Of a DNA stretch of 64,000 nt, positions 12,801 to 24,316 are shown one piece after another. Location of the stretch: the NCBI GenBank assembly GCA_030544215.1, contig JARZZO010000003.1, positions 630,001 to 694,000 of the forward strand, written 5' to 3'. A program made the translations under genes and the position numbers. The notes under the pieces are model-generated. The model searched no databases, was not told the origin of the DNA, and worked only from the letters and a program-made list of their open reading frames with translations. Position 1 is the stretch's first letter. Every line of letters starts with the position of its first letter. The DNA is from Zantedeschia hybrid cultivar. Lineage: Eukaryota; Streptophyta; Magnoliopsida; Alismatales; Araceae.

Positions 12801-15800
12801 CGGTACAACACAAATTAGATTATAGCTGATACAGACGTATGGAATAGGGGTATGACTTAGTGATGGATTGATGAATCTGTTTAAGGAATAAAAGAACAAT
12901 AACGGAAGAGTCATACTTGCTGCATCGGCAGTGAGTGCAGCCAAAACAAAATTTTGTTTGAAATTCTTTTTTAGGCCAGCCCCATTATGCTGCACATGTC
13001 TGTGTCGGCTAATCTCTGATCGGAGGACCCAAAAAAATCTGAAAAATCATTGTTTTTTTTACTGTTAACGGCTTGATTTTTTATTTTTCAGATTTTTTTG
13101 GATCATTCAATCGGAGATCGGATTGTACAAACATGTCGTCCGGAATGAGGCCAGCCTAAAATAATTTCAAAAAATATTTTTTTTTTTGGCTGCACCAGCA
13201 GCAAGTATAACTCATAAGGAAATATCTGATAAAATAAGAATAGTGATATGGACAATAGTCAATGAACTTCATATTAAGAGCACTTAGTGCCCAGAAATAA
13301 AGTGGTAATTTTACATGATTTAGTTTGACAAGAGTGCATGGAAGGGTGGTTACCCCTGCCGTTTGCCACCAGCAGGTCCCTGGTTCAAGGGTTAGGACTG
13401 TCGCTCCACGCTTAGTATGCACACTGCCCGAGGGGGGAAGGCTGAAATAGTACCCTTGGACTAAAAAAACTGGGGATTCTGAATTTCAAACCCACACCGT
13501 TGTATTGTGGCTCCAAGTCCACAACCACTTGGCTAGGGGCCAACTAATTTAAAAATGATTTTGATAGAATCTCCTGGCTTGCTAGTTGAAAATGTTAAAA
13601 GAATGATGTTAGTGCAAATGAGATAGTTCACCGTAAAAATTTTGAATGCAAATCATGAACTCAGTAATCGTCTTATAGTACGCTAACTTACATTTTTTCC
13701 AATGCCAATTGTTGGGAGATCAGCCAGAACGCCAAGATGACAAGCTAAACCAAAGCCTGAATAAGATGTTTAGTTAGAACGTCATACGGAAGCTGTTATA
13801 ATGAATAAAGAATGAAGGTTGTGTAACACCAATAAACAGCACAAGAAAATCACAGTGATAAGAGAACATAATCTTCAAAAACTTGTGGTCATTTTCTTTC
13901 TTAAATAGCCTTAAACAAACACACATTTTAACAGCTTCAAGTTGATAATCTCATTTTTCCCTTTTTCTTTCTCCATCTTGTCTCTTCAGAAAATGAAATG
14001 GCACCACATATTATACAAAACTGGTAAAAAAGATGAAATACTCCGTACCCAAGTAGTTTTAACTTCTGTGAGGAGGAGAAAAGAACCAAAGCCATCCAGT
14101 TAGTATGAGTGTCTGGTTGCCTAAGTTGAAGAAATGAGCTACTTTGACACCTAGGATGTTATCTACAGTCATAAAATAAAGCTCAGCTACAACTATACTT
14201 CGCTTAGCAATTTTGAAAGAGGTGATTTCTCTCAATTAACCTCTACCTTAACCAAAGAAGGAATAAATGATGTGCATGTTTAATAATCTAATCACATTGC
14301 AGTATCCACTTAGAGGATTATTCATTTATCCCTTTTCAATCTCTGAGATCCATGCTTAGGGATATTAATTCTAAACATGGGTATCCTGTGTACTCTTCTG
14401 ATGGCACACTCTCATGTACTTCATGCTCATCAATAACTCAAGGTATAGTTATGACATTTTGGATAGAAATACAATGTTTAGCCTACATCCTGATTCGTTG
14501 AAACGGTCAGGGACAGTCAAACCTTCATCAGGAAATCAATCAAATAAAGGCAATATTTACTAGAAGATTGTGCTATTGATTACAGAATGAGATTAACTAT
14601 AGACCAACACTTCTTTCTGGCAAAATGATGGTGATGTAATAAGAAGAGCATGGATCATTTTGTATGCAGAATAAGAAGCATGACCTAAAGATAGCTCAAA
14701 GTGGTTGATAAGTATGTTCATTTCTTTGAAAAGCTCCACAATAATAATGACAAATAAAGAGGAAAAAAGCATGATATTATCAACTGGGAGTGAATTCAGT
14801 GATAAGTGGCATGGTGAGTGGATATATCTATCAATTTGCCAATGCAGGGGCTAGTAAATCCCCATAAAGCACCATAGGTTAATTTTACTATGGCAATATA
14901 AATGAACACATCTATTATCAAACTTGCCTCTAGGATGTAGAATTCCGTTGCCATCAACCATCAATAACTGTAGACACGTGCAAAAGATCTATGCTTTAGA
15001 CAAGAAAGCTCAAAGATATCCTAAGCATCATTGAGTAAACATACATGCAAAGCAGGATACGGCACTACGATTAATTTCATGAAAAAAGTAATAACCATCC
15101 TAAATGCGTCAGCACTCCACATGCTTCATGAACAAGAGAAAGGACGAGAATATGTCTCTTGAATCATGACCATGTGGTGTGGCACACAGCATGACCATGA
15201 ATGACACCTTTACAAGAGGAATGGAGTTGAAAATTTTATCAAAATCATGTTGACAATGAATGGCCATTTTAAAGTCATGGAGGTGGACCATCATCCAGAG
15301 TAGCATGATCCAGAATAATAATTTACTAATGGAAGACATCAAAGAGGAGGGTAGGCGAAAACCTTGACCATTTTCCTTCAAACAATAAAGAATATCCAAA
15401 AGGTTATTTAAGTTGGAAGTAATGTTAGCTATTTTTGGCTGCATGATTTTGAAAAAATTAATTAATAGTAGCACAATATGTTCAACTGCAGATATTCATA
15501 TTCTTTAACGGTACCCTCTGAACACAATCTTTGCCAGCTTTCAACCAGTGTATGAAAGGCTTTAGCATGAGAAATTGGGACCAATATCAAGTTGACAGCT
15601 CACCTGAGACAAACCTGCGCAACTTTTTAAAATTTGGTGTTTGAAGTCTTAACCCAACCCAGATTGATGTCATGAGTCTAGATGATGATGATGACAATGA
15701 TGATGTTTATTCAGCTGAAATTCTAAAATTGTATAGTTGGACTTGTCTTGAAAAACATGCTCAACATAGGAATGGAAACTAAACAGAGGTTGGAAATGAT

Positions 15801-17839
15801 TGGGTGTCGGAGTGGAGAAATAATAGAGGTAGGGGAAAAGAAAATGATCCTCAAATCTGTCATGTATCAATTGGAATCTTCAATCAGGAATCATTATTTA
15901 AATTTACTTCATTTATTAAATTACATTCTGAGTGGAGAAAATAACCGGCCCCATAATGATCTGGACATGGATATCTTGACTCTCAAAACCATTCGAGATA
16001 ACGAAATCAACTTATTCAAGAAGAGATAAGATATTTCAAGATTCTTGACTCTCAAAACCATGAGAACAACAAAAGCAACTTATCCAGGAAGGGATTAGGC
16101 ATTTTAATGCTGCCAAATATTAATAACAATATGCTTATAACCATTCTCAACAATACAATGTTAATAACAGTTACTTTAACTACAATACAGTAAAACAAGT
16201 GTAATATCTTGGTTACACAAGTATGCTTTACACCATCATGGTGTCTTTTGTATAGGAGGAGGTCTTTGGGAGGTTTCTTTACTTCTATACTTGTACACTC
16301 TTTTTTTCTCATTTAATGAATTTGTGGTACTGTCCACTTTCAAAAAAGTAATATGACCTCCCTTGAGTTTTAAGAATACTAACCCTAAGTCCAGAAGTGT
16401 ACAAGACTACAACTCTAAGATTAATTTACATATTAAGGTTCTCTAAAAACAAAATTTACTATCTTAGCCACCTTTCTTCTTGTGCACCCTCTCTAAACTC
16501 ACCAGCATGAGTATGTCATATTCTTTGCCTTGTTACCTTTACCTACATTTGACCTGACAAAACCATCTCCAACCGTTTCTCATAAACATTTTAATGGATG
16601 GAAAATAGGGTGGAACACTGGAACCAAATGATGAGAAGAATTACACAGGCAGCCTAATGCGCCAGACAAACTGTGTTCTTAAGTCTCTTTTTCATGAATA
16701 AAACACTCTGGCAAGAAAATCACGCAAAGACATCAGAGGTTACCTGAGGATAGAATGGAAGGGCATCACGCTTTGTCTTCTCCAACAACCTTAAAAGGAT
16801 TGGTGCCTAAAGAAGGAAAGTTGCATTGATCAGCAATAGAAGATATCACGTAGACTACAATTTTGACAATTTGTATTTCACAAGCCATTTTGGGAAGATT
16901 TAAATCCTATATCATTAAAAAAAAGTTAGAATACATACACGACAAAGATCGTTGAAGAGGAATAAGATGTTTATGAGGAGAAGTATAGACCTGTGAATAC
17001 TAAAGCAGCCTAGTTATTTAATGTTCAAAGATCTTGAGACGGGCCCAAATTTGGGTTGATAATTAAACAAGCTGAGGTTGAGCAGACTAAAGCTCAGCTC
17101 CTTCAAGATTCAAATAATGGAAGCTGAGCTCAAGTCTGCCTTGATCAGTAAACAAAACCAAGTATGAAGAAGCAATTAAGCTCGGCTCGTTCACACCGTA
17201 GAAGTGATTGAAAAATTCATCTCTTATGTTCTATTTTCATCTTTACTTTTTCTGTCAAATGGACTGTATGTCCTCAGTTCCCGTAAATGTTTCCCCTCGC
17301 ATAATTTCTAGTGTTCGTAGTACATCTAATCTAAGGACAGAAGACTGTGAAGCAGCTTGTTTTCGAAGGATAATATCTAAAATCCAAACCACAAATTTCT
17401 ACGTTTGGGCATATTGGTGGAATGGGGAACAATGTCAGGAAGAGAGAGAGAGAGAGAGAGGAAGGACCTCTCTAAACGCGAGAAAGCCAGGAACGTAAGG
17501 CACCCGAAGCCGGACGAATTCGAAGGCGTCGTGCACGATGCCTGGCGCAGCCCCCCGTCCCCGATGCTGATGCTGCTGCTGAAGGTCCACGACCACGAGG
17601 GCGCCGCAGGCGAGCGAGGGGTCGTCCTTGGCGAAGCTGACGTCCACCCCTCCGACGTAACGCAGCACCCCAGCTCCTATGCCGCCGTCGCGATCCTCCA
17701 AGGCCCAACGGAAGTCGTCCCCAACGACCAGCTTCCTCCTCAGCAGATCTTGCTCTCTGCCGTTCACCGCCACCAGGGAAAACAAAGAAATGGAGAGAAT
17801 CGCCGGGGGGGGTGGGGGGTGGAAGAGGGGCTTGTACAT
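3893..17839 (-). CDS. ENDOV: Endonuclease V (inosine-specific nuclease), seven exons
   Basis: The family cleaves RNA or DNA next to inosine, one phosphodiester 3' of the modified base. Exons on the minus strand: 17839-17468, 16806-16744, 14967-14928, 13756-13692, 12713-12597, 11230-11102, 3997-3893, giving 891 nt (296 residues) in one frame. Family motifs in order are YVGGVDVSF (metal-binding Asp66), VPYVPGFLAFRE (Glu124 ends exon 1), LLMVDGNGILHPRG (Asp150), HLGVLADLPTIGIGKN, HHVDGLT, VALTGNSG, PIFISVGHRIS and YRVPEPIRQADIRSR, so the catalytic core looks complete. Intron 3 has a GC donor. The last intron is 7.1 kb and full of transposons. The start is uncertain: Met at 17839 is preferred because the TATA-like element at 17986-17997 makes the in-frame Met at 17965 too close to the cap site, but an extra short 5' intron is possible. 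The terminal exon could continue past a GT at its TAG-proximal side. Every coding exon is free of stops and joins in phase. Confidence 0.9.
4258..4465. repeat. Tandem pair of about 85-bp units
   Basis: CAACCCAATCGGAT (4267) and the following TACTTTGA...ATCAGAATAAGATGGTCAA recur at about 4387, with roughly 80% identity over 85 bp. The copies lie in the last endonuclease V intron, just before the LINE. No function is suggested. Confidence 0.55.
4652..5143 (+). pseudogene. RTE LINE ORF 5' part with 23-residue repeats
   Basis: A 163-codon open stretch holds the N-terminal part of the LINE polyprotein. Residues about 44-112 form three diverged copies of a 23-residue unit with the pattern FxRxDALHRxxGVMxSEQG. 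It then passes into RNIRILTGKNLELIELMRDR, which matches the start of the APE-type endonuclease fold in RTE elements. The frame then meets a TAG, so this is a remnant. Confidence 0.7.
5496..5992 (+). repeat. 249-bp tandem duplication inside the LINE endonuclease domain
   Basis: The segment starting AATAGAAATGGCATAGGTGG at 5496 repeats from 5745 with a period of 249 bp (83 codons) and over 90% identity. Both copies encode the YDLIIENTYFKKRDEHL part of the APE endonuclease. The copies differ at scattered sites, so the duplication is not brand new. Confidence 0.85.
9226..9635. mobile_element. hAT-type MITE rich in GGTTCGGTT motifs
   Basis: The ends TAGGGTTGTGCACGGTTCGG and, inward from the right, TAGGGCTGTGCATAATTCGG are inverted repeats. 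The flanks CTCCCGAG (9218-9225) and TTCCCGAG (9636-9643) form an 8-bp target duplication with one mismatch. The subterminal regions repeat GGTTCGGTTTGGTTC, and the centre is AT-rich. A relative lies at 62552-62968. It codes for nothing. Confidence 0.8.
9791..10243 (+). pseudogene. Gypsy-type 'Transposase_28'-like domain fragment
   Basis: A 150-codon frame contains GLRVLMPPLISGILRYYSIA followed by LVQLMPNSWRVLVAFIIVC. This resembles the conserved segment of the plant protein family annotated as 'putative gypsy type transposon' (Pfam PF04195), found in Gypsy-derived elements. The start lies in unrelated-looking sequence and the frame ends shortly after the domain, so it is a fragment of a larger lost protein. 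The family assignment is from memory of the motif, not a search. Confidence 0.55.
11746..11856. mobile_element. Short hAT-type MITE (111 bp)
   Basis: The inverted ends are TAGGGCTGCAACT and, from the right, TAGGGATGCAACT. The flanks are CTGGAAAC (11738-11745) and CTGGAACC (11857-11864), an 8-bp target duplication with one change. It shares its termini with the larger element at 51533-52046 and sits in endonuclease V intron 5. Confidence 0.8.
12120..12270 (+). mobile_element. LINE 3' end with poly(A), 5' truncated
   Basis: The stretch ends in GTGGTAGTGCCCACTTT followed by a run of about 13 A. The same terminal sequence with small changes (GTGGTACTGTCCACTTTC) ends the insert at 16195-16348. 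A shared 3' end with an A tail and no coding region indicates truncated copies of one LINE family, probably L1-like. Confidence 0.55.
12908..13213. mobile_element. MITE with GAGTYATACTTGCTGC ends, copy A
   Basis: The ends read GAGTCATACTTGCTGC and, inward from the right, GAGTTATACTTGCTGC. The interior carries inverted segments around ATCGGA and AAAAAATCTGAAAAAT. The flanks ATAACGGAA and ATAAGGAAA agree at 7 of 9 positions, hinting at the 9-bp duplication of Mutator-like elements. Related copies or fragments lie near 19755, 20500, 21659, 37205, 61304 and 61830. Confidence 0.7.
13340..13545 (-). mobile_element. Probable tRNA-derived SINE
   Basis: On the minus strand a pol III A-box-like TAGCCAAGTGGTTG (about 13525-13538) is followed about 50 bases later by a B-box-like GGTTTGAAATTC, then by a body with CCCCTCGGGCAGTGTGCATA. 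This order is that of plant tRNA-headed SINEs. The B box is degenerate and no target duplication was confirmed. Confidence 0.45.
16195..16348 (+). mobile_element. LINE 3' end with short A tail
   Basis: The segment ends TTTGTGGTACTGTCCACTTT and then C followed by six A, matching the terminus of the insert at 12120-12270. It lies in endonuclease V intron 2. Only the untranslated 3' part is present. Confidence 0.5.
17437..17461. repeat. (AG)n microsatellite beside an exon donor
   Basis: About 11 AG units lie 6 bp inside intron 1 of endonuclease V. On the transcribed strand they form a CT-rich run immediately after the GT donor at 17466-17467. Length change here could affect splicing of exon 1, but that is only inference. 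Confidence 0.8.
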
Positions 17840-17985
17840 GGCAGAACCGCAAGAACAACTCACTTTACCCAGGCTTGCTGGTAAGACGATGGGGGTGGCG
17901 CCGCTTCGCCGTCGCCGGAGCAAGAGGCAGCAGCATCCATCCGCTACACCGCTGTTGCAGCCCAAAAGGACGAGACCGGCCCGCT

Positions 17986-17997
17986 CCTTTTAAATGC
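17986..17997 (-). promoter_or_regulatory. TATA-like element of endonuclease V
   Basis: The minus strand reads GCATTTAAAAGG here. A cap site some 25-35 bp further on would fall near 17960, upstream of the preferred ATG at 17839. This is a single motif match, so it is tentative. Confidence 0.4.
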
Positions 17998-18761
17998 AAT
18001 TACAGAGTGAATTTTTTTCTTTCTTTTTCTCGAAATAACATGGGAACAGAATATAAAAAAAACGGAATCTATCATTTTGAAGGGTCTCTCAACAGTCTCC
18101 TGCTTTCTAATGATGATGTCCGTGGTAAAAATATAATTTCAAAAATTTAAGAAATTAGCATCTATGCTTCAAACTCATTTATGTCTGTACTTTTTCCACG
18201 GAAAAACAAGTAACTAGCCTGAGTATTAAAAGAATTTCTCCTCAAAAATTAGCCTCCCTCTCTTAAAAGCTTACATTAGCCAGCTTTTCAAAAAATATTT
18301 CTCCCAACTTCCATTCAGTTTATCTCTCTCTCTTCTATTTTAAGAAGTTGATAGTTGCAAGTCCAATGCAACCAACCCTCATTTGAGAAAGAGCACAAAT
18401 TTGTCAAAGCTCGCCACTGGGCTCCTAATAAAAAATAAATAAAAAAATTATAAGTTTTCTATCACATTTACAGCCACATAATTGTCATATTAATTAATAC
18501 ATAATTATTTATACTCTCCAATATACATAAACACATAACACGTTTAACGTCGTATCTACAAATAAGTTAAATTAACACGTTTAGTAAGTACACATAAAAT
18601 ATCCCATACGCAACCGAGTAATGTGGACTATTCTCACATCAAATGGGACTTAAATTAACTTGCTTCATCCATTGATCAACCCAAGCATCTTCCCTCGGGT
18701 GTGTGGGGCTTTCCTGCTCTAAAGAGCACGGTGATGTCTGCGTTCTCAAATGTACTTCATG

Positions 18762-19058
18762 CCGTGTTTAGCAAAACTTATATTTGAAAGTTATTTTTAG
18801 TTTTTATTTTTTACATAGAATGAGTTAAAAGAGAGAGATTATAATTAATTTTAATTTATTACAAAAGTCAATTCTTTCGTAACTACCTCACTCTTTTTTT
18901 TTCTAATATGAGAAGCTCTCTTTTTGTAACTTTTGATTGGAAACCAAAATACAAGTAAAATATCACATAACTAACTTTCAAGATCTAATGATTTCCATAA
19001 AAAAATTAAATGAAGATGCAAAAATACTTCCAAACGGTGCGTCAAACACGGCCTTGAT
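18762..19058. mobile_element. MITE with GGCCGTGTTTGG-type ends
   Basis: The left end GCCGTGTTTAGCAAAACTTA and the right end ACGGTGCGTCAAACACGGCC are inverted. A related copy is at 54608-54915. The interior is AT-rich and non-coding. A target duplication was not resolved. Confidence 0.6.
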
Positions 19059-19244
19059 ATCTCTGAATATATGGCAAGGCTATACAACGCAGCCTATAAT
19101 TGATCAAATGTTTCAGATTATTAGCATTCCTTATTAATTGTGCACACAAGCGGAAGGAACGTTAATATTACCCTTCAAATCATCTGCTCAACCTTCCATG
19201 TGCCCTGCTCCGTCATCCTAGCGTATTCTCACTTTAATATCAAC

Positions 19245-21240
19245 GAGAGGTTGTTTCTTTCCACTCAAAATAGCGTTATTTAAAATATTTTATTTTATTT
19301 TACAATATCGTTGATGTTTGGTCTGATGTAAAATAATATAAAATAAAATCCTATTATCTGCCTATATTCTATAGTAACTAAACGAGTGTTCTCTAATTTT
19401 AAATTATAAAATTTCATTGATTTTAATTATAATATTTTATATTAAAACAAACATCCACTAGAATCCATTTAGTTGCAAGGAAAAGCTCTTCCCTAAAAAG
19501 ATTTTCGGAAAAAGTTCATCGTAGACATTTATTTGGTAGCACGTAAAATTGAAAGTCATCATAAATCTGACTCCTCAGCAACGTGGCAAATCCCGACTTT
19601 GGCATCCCAAAAATGCCTCCTTAAATTGTTTTCCTAGCTTCCAACTGTACAAGAATTTCTATGTGTTTGACATGGAGTTTGACTTGTTACACCCAAGTAG
19701 GTAACAAAGCAAGTTTTATTTTAATGGTTTTATAATGGATCGCATCATGTTTGACACAATCCGATCTCTGACCAGACGACTCAAAAGGATTGTCCGATCA
19801 CAGATCAGATTGTACTAACATGTCGAGTATGATGGTGCTCACCATAAAATTCTTTTAAAAAATAAAAAAACTGGATTGCACCCCACGCAGTTGAACCATT
19901 ATAACTCATTACGCATCTATCTCCTCTTACCTTAGACAGTACCTTCCACCTACAACATTTTATTTGAAAATTAGATAAATAAATTCAACTTATTAATTTG
20001 AAATAGAACTCTTTTATGAGCAAATAAATATATGAGAATATTTTAAGAAAATATTTTTTAAAATATAAATAAATACAATATTTTCTTAAAAATATTTTCA
20101 TAAGTATGAAATGGTAAGTTATGTTTTCATTTTTCTTGTAATTGTTTTCTTAGAAAAGCTTTTTCATCATAATACATTTTACATAGAACCAAATGGATCC
20201 TATATTAGTAATCTGGTAATGTGAAAATCCTTTTACAAGTAAATAAATATATGAAATCATTTTACAAGAAAACAAATAAGTAAAAAGATTGTCAAGAAAA
20301 CATTTTCAAAAAGTACCAAATAACATATAATATTTTTATTTTCCTTGTAAATTGATTTACTTAGAAAACCTTTTTCATTTAATATATTTTATAGGGAACC
20401 ATATGCACCTTAACTTGTTGTACCAACAGTCTGTATTATGCCTACTATTTGTATTTTTAATTTTAAAAAATTATTTTTTTAATTTTTTTAGATAGCTCAA
20501 ATCCAACTTATATGTTTGTACAATTTAATCTTTGATCAGACGATCCAAAAAATGAAAATTAAAAATAGACTCCAAATGATGTAGGACATCATGGGGTTCA
20601 CGTAAAAAAAATATAAATATATTTTTGTAAATTAAAAACAACAGCAGCCAACGTATTATTGACTGCCGAAACAACATGTTATTCTCATGTTTGCAAATAT
20701 TGTAGTTGAAAATTCTTTTATAAGAGATAAATATATAAACTTATTTTCAGGAAAATGTTTTACATTGAAACAAATAAATGAAAAAATTTTCAGAAAAACA
20801 TTATTAGAAGTACCAAACGATCAATTATATTTTCATTTTCCTTGTAGATTGATTTCCTCGAAAAATATTTTCACTTGAATCAGTTTTACGTGTAACCAAA
20901 TGGACCCTAAGTGTTGTTTGTTCCAATGTAATACAAGGTAATCCAGAACAATTGTTTCATTTTATAGTGTTTCGGATGTTTCGGAATGACATAAAATAGT
21001 GTCAAGTAAAATCATATCTAGACCTTGTCCGTCACTTGGCAGTCCAATGTCCTTGTTTTGATTTGCAGGAAAGGTCCACTGTAAACTAAAACAAGAGGAT
21101 TGAAGTATTCTCTTGCTTTGTTTTACAAATAATCAAACAAATGCTCCCTAATTTTAATATCATAAAATTTCACTTATTTTAAAATTGGTGCTTTTGAAAC
21201 CGACGAATTACATAATTTTACATTGAAACAAACAAGAAAT
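19245..21240. repeat. Cluster of AT-rich MITE-like repeats
   Basis: Two similar units (about 19248-19460 and 20913-21240) share blocks such as CTAATTTTAA...ATAAAATTTCA and end near AAACAAAC. Between them are several fragments ending AACCAAATGGATCC, ACCATATGCACC or AACCAAATGGACCC (near 20180, 20393, 20890), also seen near 60145. Partial copies of the GAGTYATACTTGCTGC family lie at about 19755-19915 and 20480-20640. No gene was seen. The exact borders of individual copies are not certain. Confidence 0.5.
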
Positions 21241-21658
21241 ATTCAACCAAGAGAGCCATTTGATTGGAGAGTAATGGGCTATAAGATAACTTTTTTTTCT
21301 TTTTTTATATTCTTCCTTGATTGTATACATTTTTATATCAAAGGAGCATGACTTGTATTAGGAGAAAATAGAATAAGTAAATCGAACGAAAACATTAGAA
21401 TTACATATTATACATCTTTATCATATTTTATTTTTACTTTTAACATTAAAATGATTTTTTAAAATAGAAGTAAAATATAGTGTTATAAAAAAAAAAAAAT
21501 CTTACTTTGACATAACCAATTCAAAATCATATGTACTGGAATAAGCTTATACTCCAGTCAAACCAGCTAGGCATGCATCAAGTTCATTGGACGGGAAGGT
21601 TGGAAGAACATTATTCAAAAGGGGTAAGATTCAAAGATGATATTGCTATCTAGTTAAT

Positions 21659-21902
21659 AAGTTATACTTGCTGCGGTACTTATGGTACGGTGCAGCCTGC
21701 ATCACAAGCGAGCAGTTGTATGATCTGATGAGATCATATGGCTGCAACAGCTAGTATTATATTTTTTTTATTTTCTATTCTTTGAAATTTTTTCATTGCG
21801 AGTTCCATCGTGCTAGACGTGAATTTCATTATTCATTTGTGCTTGATTTTTTACTTTTTAGAATTTTTTTGGGTCATCTAATTGAAGATCAAATTATACA
21901 GG
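21659..21902. mobile_element. Left part of a MITE split by the Gypsy element, copy C
   Basis: It starts AAGTTATACTTGCTGC, like copy A, and stops at ATTATACAGG where the LTR begins. The continuation of the family sequence (ACATGTATTTCGAACATGATGA) is found beyond the Gypsy element from 27009 to about 27070, with the far end lost. The LTR retrotransposon therefore jumped into this MITE. Confidence 0.65.
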
Positions 21903-22794
21903 TGTAGCGATCAAAAACTGGTTTGGCGCTGAGGACCGTCCGTTCCAGTCTTCGACTATGCGATAGAATTCGTATAAATAGAGAATACACCAAGCAAGGA
22001 CCTGCAAGAGAGAAGAAGACAGTCAAGGAGCCCCCTGTTTAGGTGGGAGGAACGACCATCCGATGCCTAAGTCAAATCTTTGAGAACAAAAGGAGACTGT
22101 GGCTACAGTTTTCTAAGTGAGGGATTGCGTACCTCTTTCTGGAGGATGATAGATTCTTCACATAGGACAAGTAAGAGGCATTGGAGGATCTTCCAGTAAT
22201 GACGTGGCCTCATGATTTGGGCCCCTTGATTGAGGGGATTGTGGACCTCCAAGTTGGAATGTACGGTCTGCTCTCTTGATAAGAGGTGGAGATCGTGAGG
22301 ATATGCCTTGAGTGGGCAGTTGCCTAATGTGGAATTGGGATTTCAACTCAAAGAGGGATAAGAAGTTTGAATCTTCTCAAACTTCTTGGGAAGTCGGCAT
22401 CTCTGTCCAAGGGCCTTAAGAGGCTCTTCCCTGGCTCTGCTATAAAGGCATGTTTGAGGATCTTGACTTGTTGGGAAGTCGGTTCTCCGGAAGTCGAGAT
22501 CTCAGCAGAATCTTGTTGGGCCACTGTTGAGTGGCACCTCCGGCTTCTACCTTGGGGACTTACCCTCTTTTTCTCAGAAAGTTGGGATCTTGGCTCACCT
22601 TCATGGGAAGTGAGGATCTCAGATGAGTGGTGCTTTAGGCCCTTGCCTGGGGGCCTCACCCTTGAGTGGCCTAGTTGGCTGACTTCTTCTCGGGAAGTCG
22701 ATTCTTGGGAACTATTCCCTATTGACTTGGCCGTGGGTCGCTGGGCTATTTGTTGTTAGGTCTTTCTGGGCCAAGGCCAATTCATCCCTCTTCA
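21903..22794 (-). repeat. 3' LTR of the Gypsy element
   Basis: It is the 892-bp partner of the repeat at 26101-27008. Shared landmarks include GATGCCTAAGTCAAATCTTTG, the GGAGGATGAT block and several GGGAAGTCG motifs. On the element strand it lies downstream of the internal region. A strong polypurine tract beside it was not seen. Confidence 0.8.
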
Positions 22795-23676
22795 CTGACC
22801 CTGTGAGTGTTCAAAATGGGTGTGTGATTATCATGAAAAATTAGGTTGTTTAAGTGAAAAATAAACATATTAAAAAGAAACTAGGTGATGTGATAGCCAG
22901 AAACTTTTAACTAAAAAGTTCCAAAAGAAAGATTTGATCGCCTACCTGTTTGGATGTGAGATATTGTTGAATTCTTGGTTCCCCTCCTTCAGCCGGCTGA
23001 AGAAAGAGAGCTCTTTCTATCTTTGTTCTTGCTTTGACTGTTTACTGAGTTTTAAAGATCATCCAAATTCCTTGTTGTTCGCTGTTAGCTCCCTCTTTTT
23101 ATCCTCCTCTTGTACCTTGCAAGAAAAACGAAAAGAAGTAAAGAACAATGAGAACTCAGGCATAAGTAGTATCCATTCCAGAAGAAATTTTAAACATGCA
23201 ACTAATCAGGTGAACTCACTTGCTGAGTGGTCTTTTAAACCCCTTTAACAAATAGGTTTGAAAAATAATGTTAATGTGTGTGTGTGTTGCATGGAGTGAT
23301 GTGATGAAAATGTGATGAAAAATATGAGAAATATGCAGAATTAATTGAAAGTTAAGCTGGATGGCCCCTGGAAAGCCTTGGTCTTGAGAGGATCTTGGCT
23401 GGATGAGGAATGGATGAAGAAAGGATGCCGACTCCTTGAAGCTACAGCACTTCGCTCCTTCAGTGTTTGGACGTCGTCGCCAATTATCACTATTGTTACT
23501 CTCACTATCACTCAGATCAATGACACTGTCACCACAATCACTAGGATCAACATCACTAACTATCACTCGTTCAAGAGGCTGGATATTTATAGACTTCTTT
23601 GCATCTGCGGATTTACATGGAGAAATTTTGAAGTTTATCCAGCTTAACCAATAGATAAATACAGATTAATTCATCT

Positions 23677-23852
23677 TTATCTGTAATTATCTAAAACGCG
23701 TCCCCCATGTAAGACGCCTTTTAGCTAATTAAGATAAGGATAAACATCCGGAAAAAGTTCATTATTATCTGTAATTATCTAAAACGCGTCACCTAAGAAA
23801 GACGTCTTTTAAACTAATTAAGATAATGATAAACATCCGGAAAAGAGATAGA
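23677..23852. repeat. Two tandem 88-bp units
   Basis: TTATCTGTAATTATCTAAAA at 23677 recurs at 23765, and both copies end in ATAAACATCCGGAAAA. They lie in the internal region of the Gypsy element. A third, weaker relative of the GTCTTTTA block follows near 23960. Confidence 0.75.
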
Positions 23853-24316
23853 AACAACTTAGGAAACCTAAATGGCGTCGTTTAGCTAATTAATCAATTA
23901 ATTAAAATTCAAATTTAAACATCAAAATAGGAATAAACTCTAAATGTCGTCTTTACATGTCGACGTCTTTTAGACTTCTTCATATTTTAATTAAAATTTG
24001 AGTTAAAATCAATTTAATTGATTAACTTAAATCATATTTGTTTGACCCGACACTATTTAGATAATTAACTCAAAAAGATCAATAAAAATTAACCAATGAT
24101 TAAACATCAGACCATTCTGAGGCATTATTATATGATATAAAATTTACTCAAAATGATGTCAAAATTAGCGTGTCTATAGACCCCTTCACTCTCAAGTTCG
24201 CGGTCTACGAGGGTGAGAGTGACATGGAGGCGCCGGCTCTAGGATTGTTGTATGTCTTGTCTCTGAATATGACTTGAAACTTGTACGACTTAGAATTGTA
24301 GGCTAGTGCGCTTCCT

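Noticed and set aside
17405..17993. Long open frames on the plus strand and in another minus frame over endonuclease V exon 1
   Set aside because: They overlap the frame with clear endonuclease V motifs and arise from high GC content; no motif of their own.
22158..22759. Several ORFs of 60-130 codons, mirrored at 26350-26733
   Set aside because: They lie inside the two LTR copies and differ between them, so they are chance frames in repeats.
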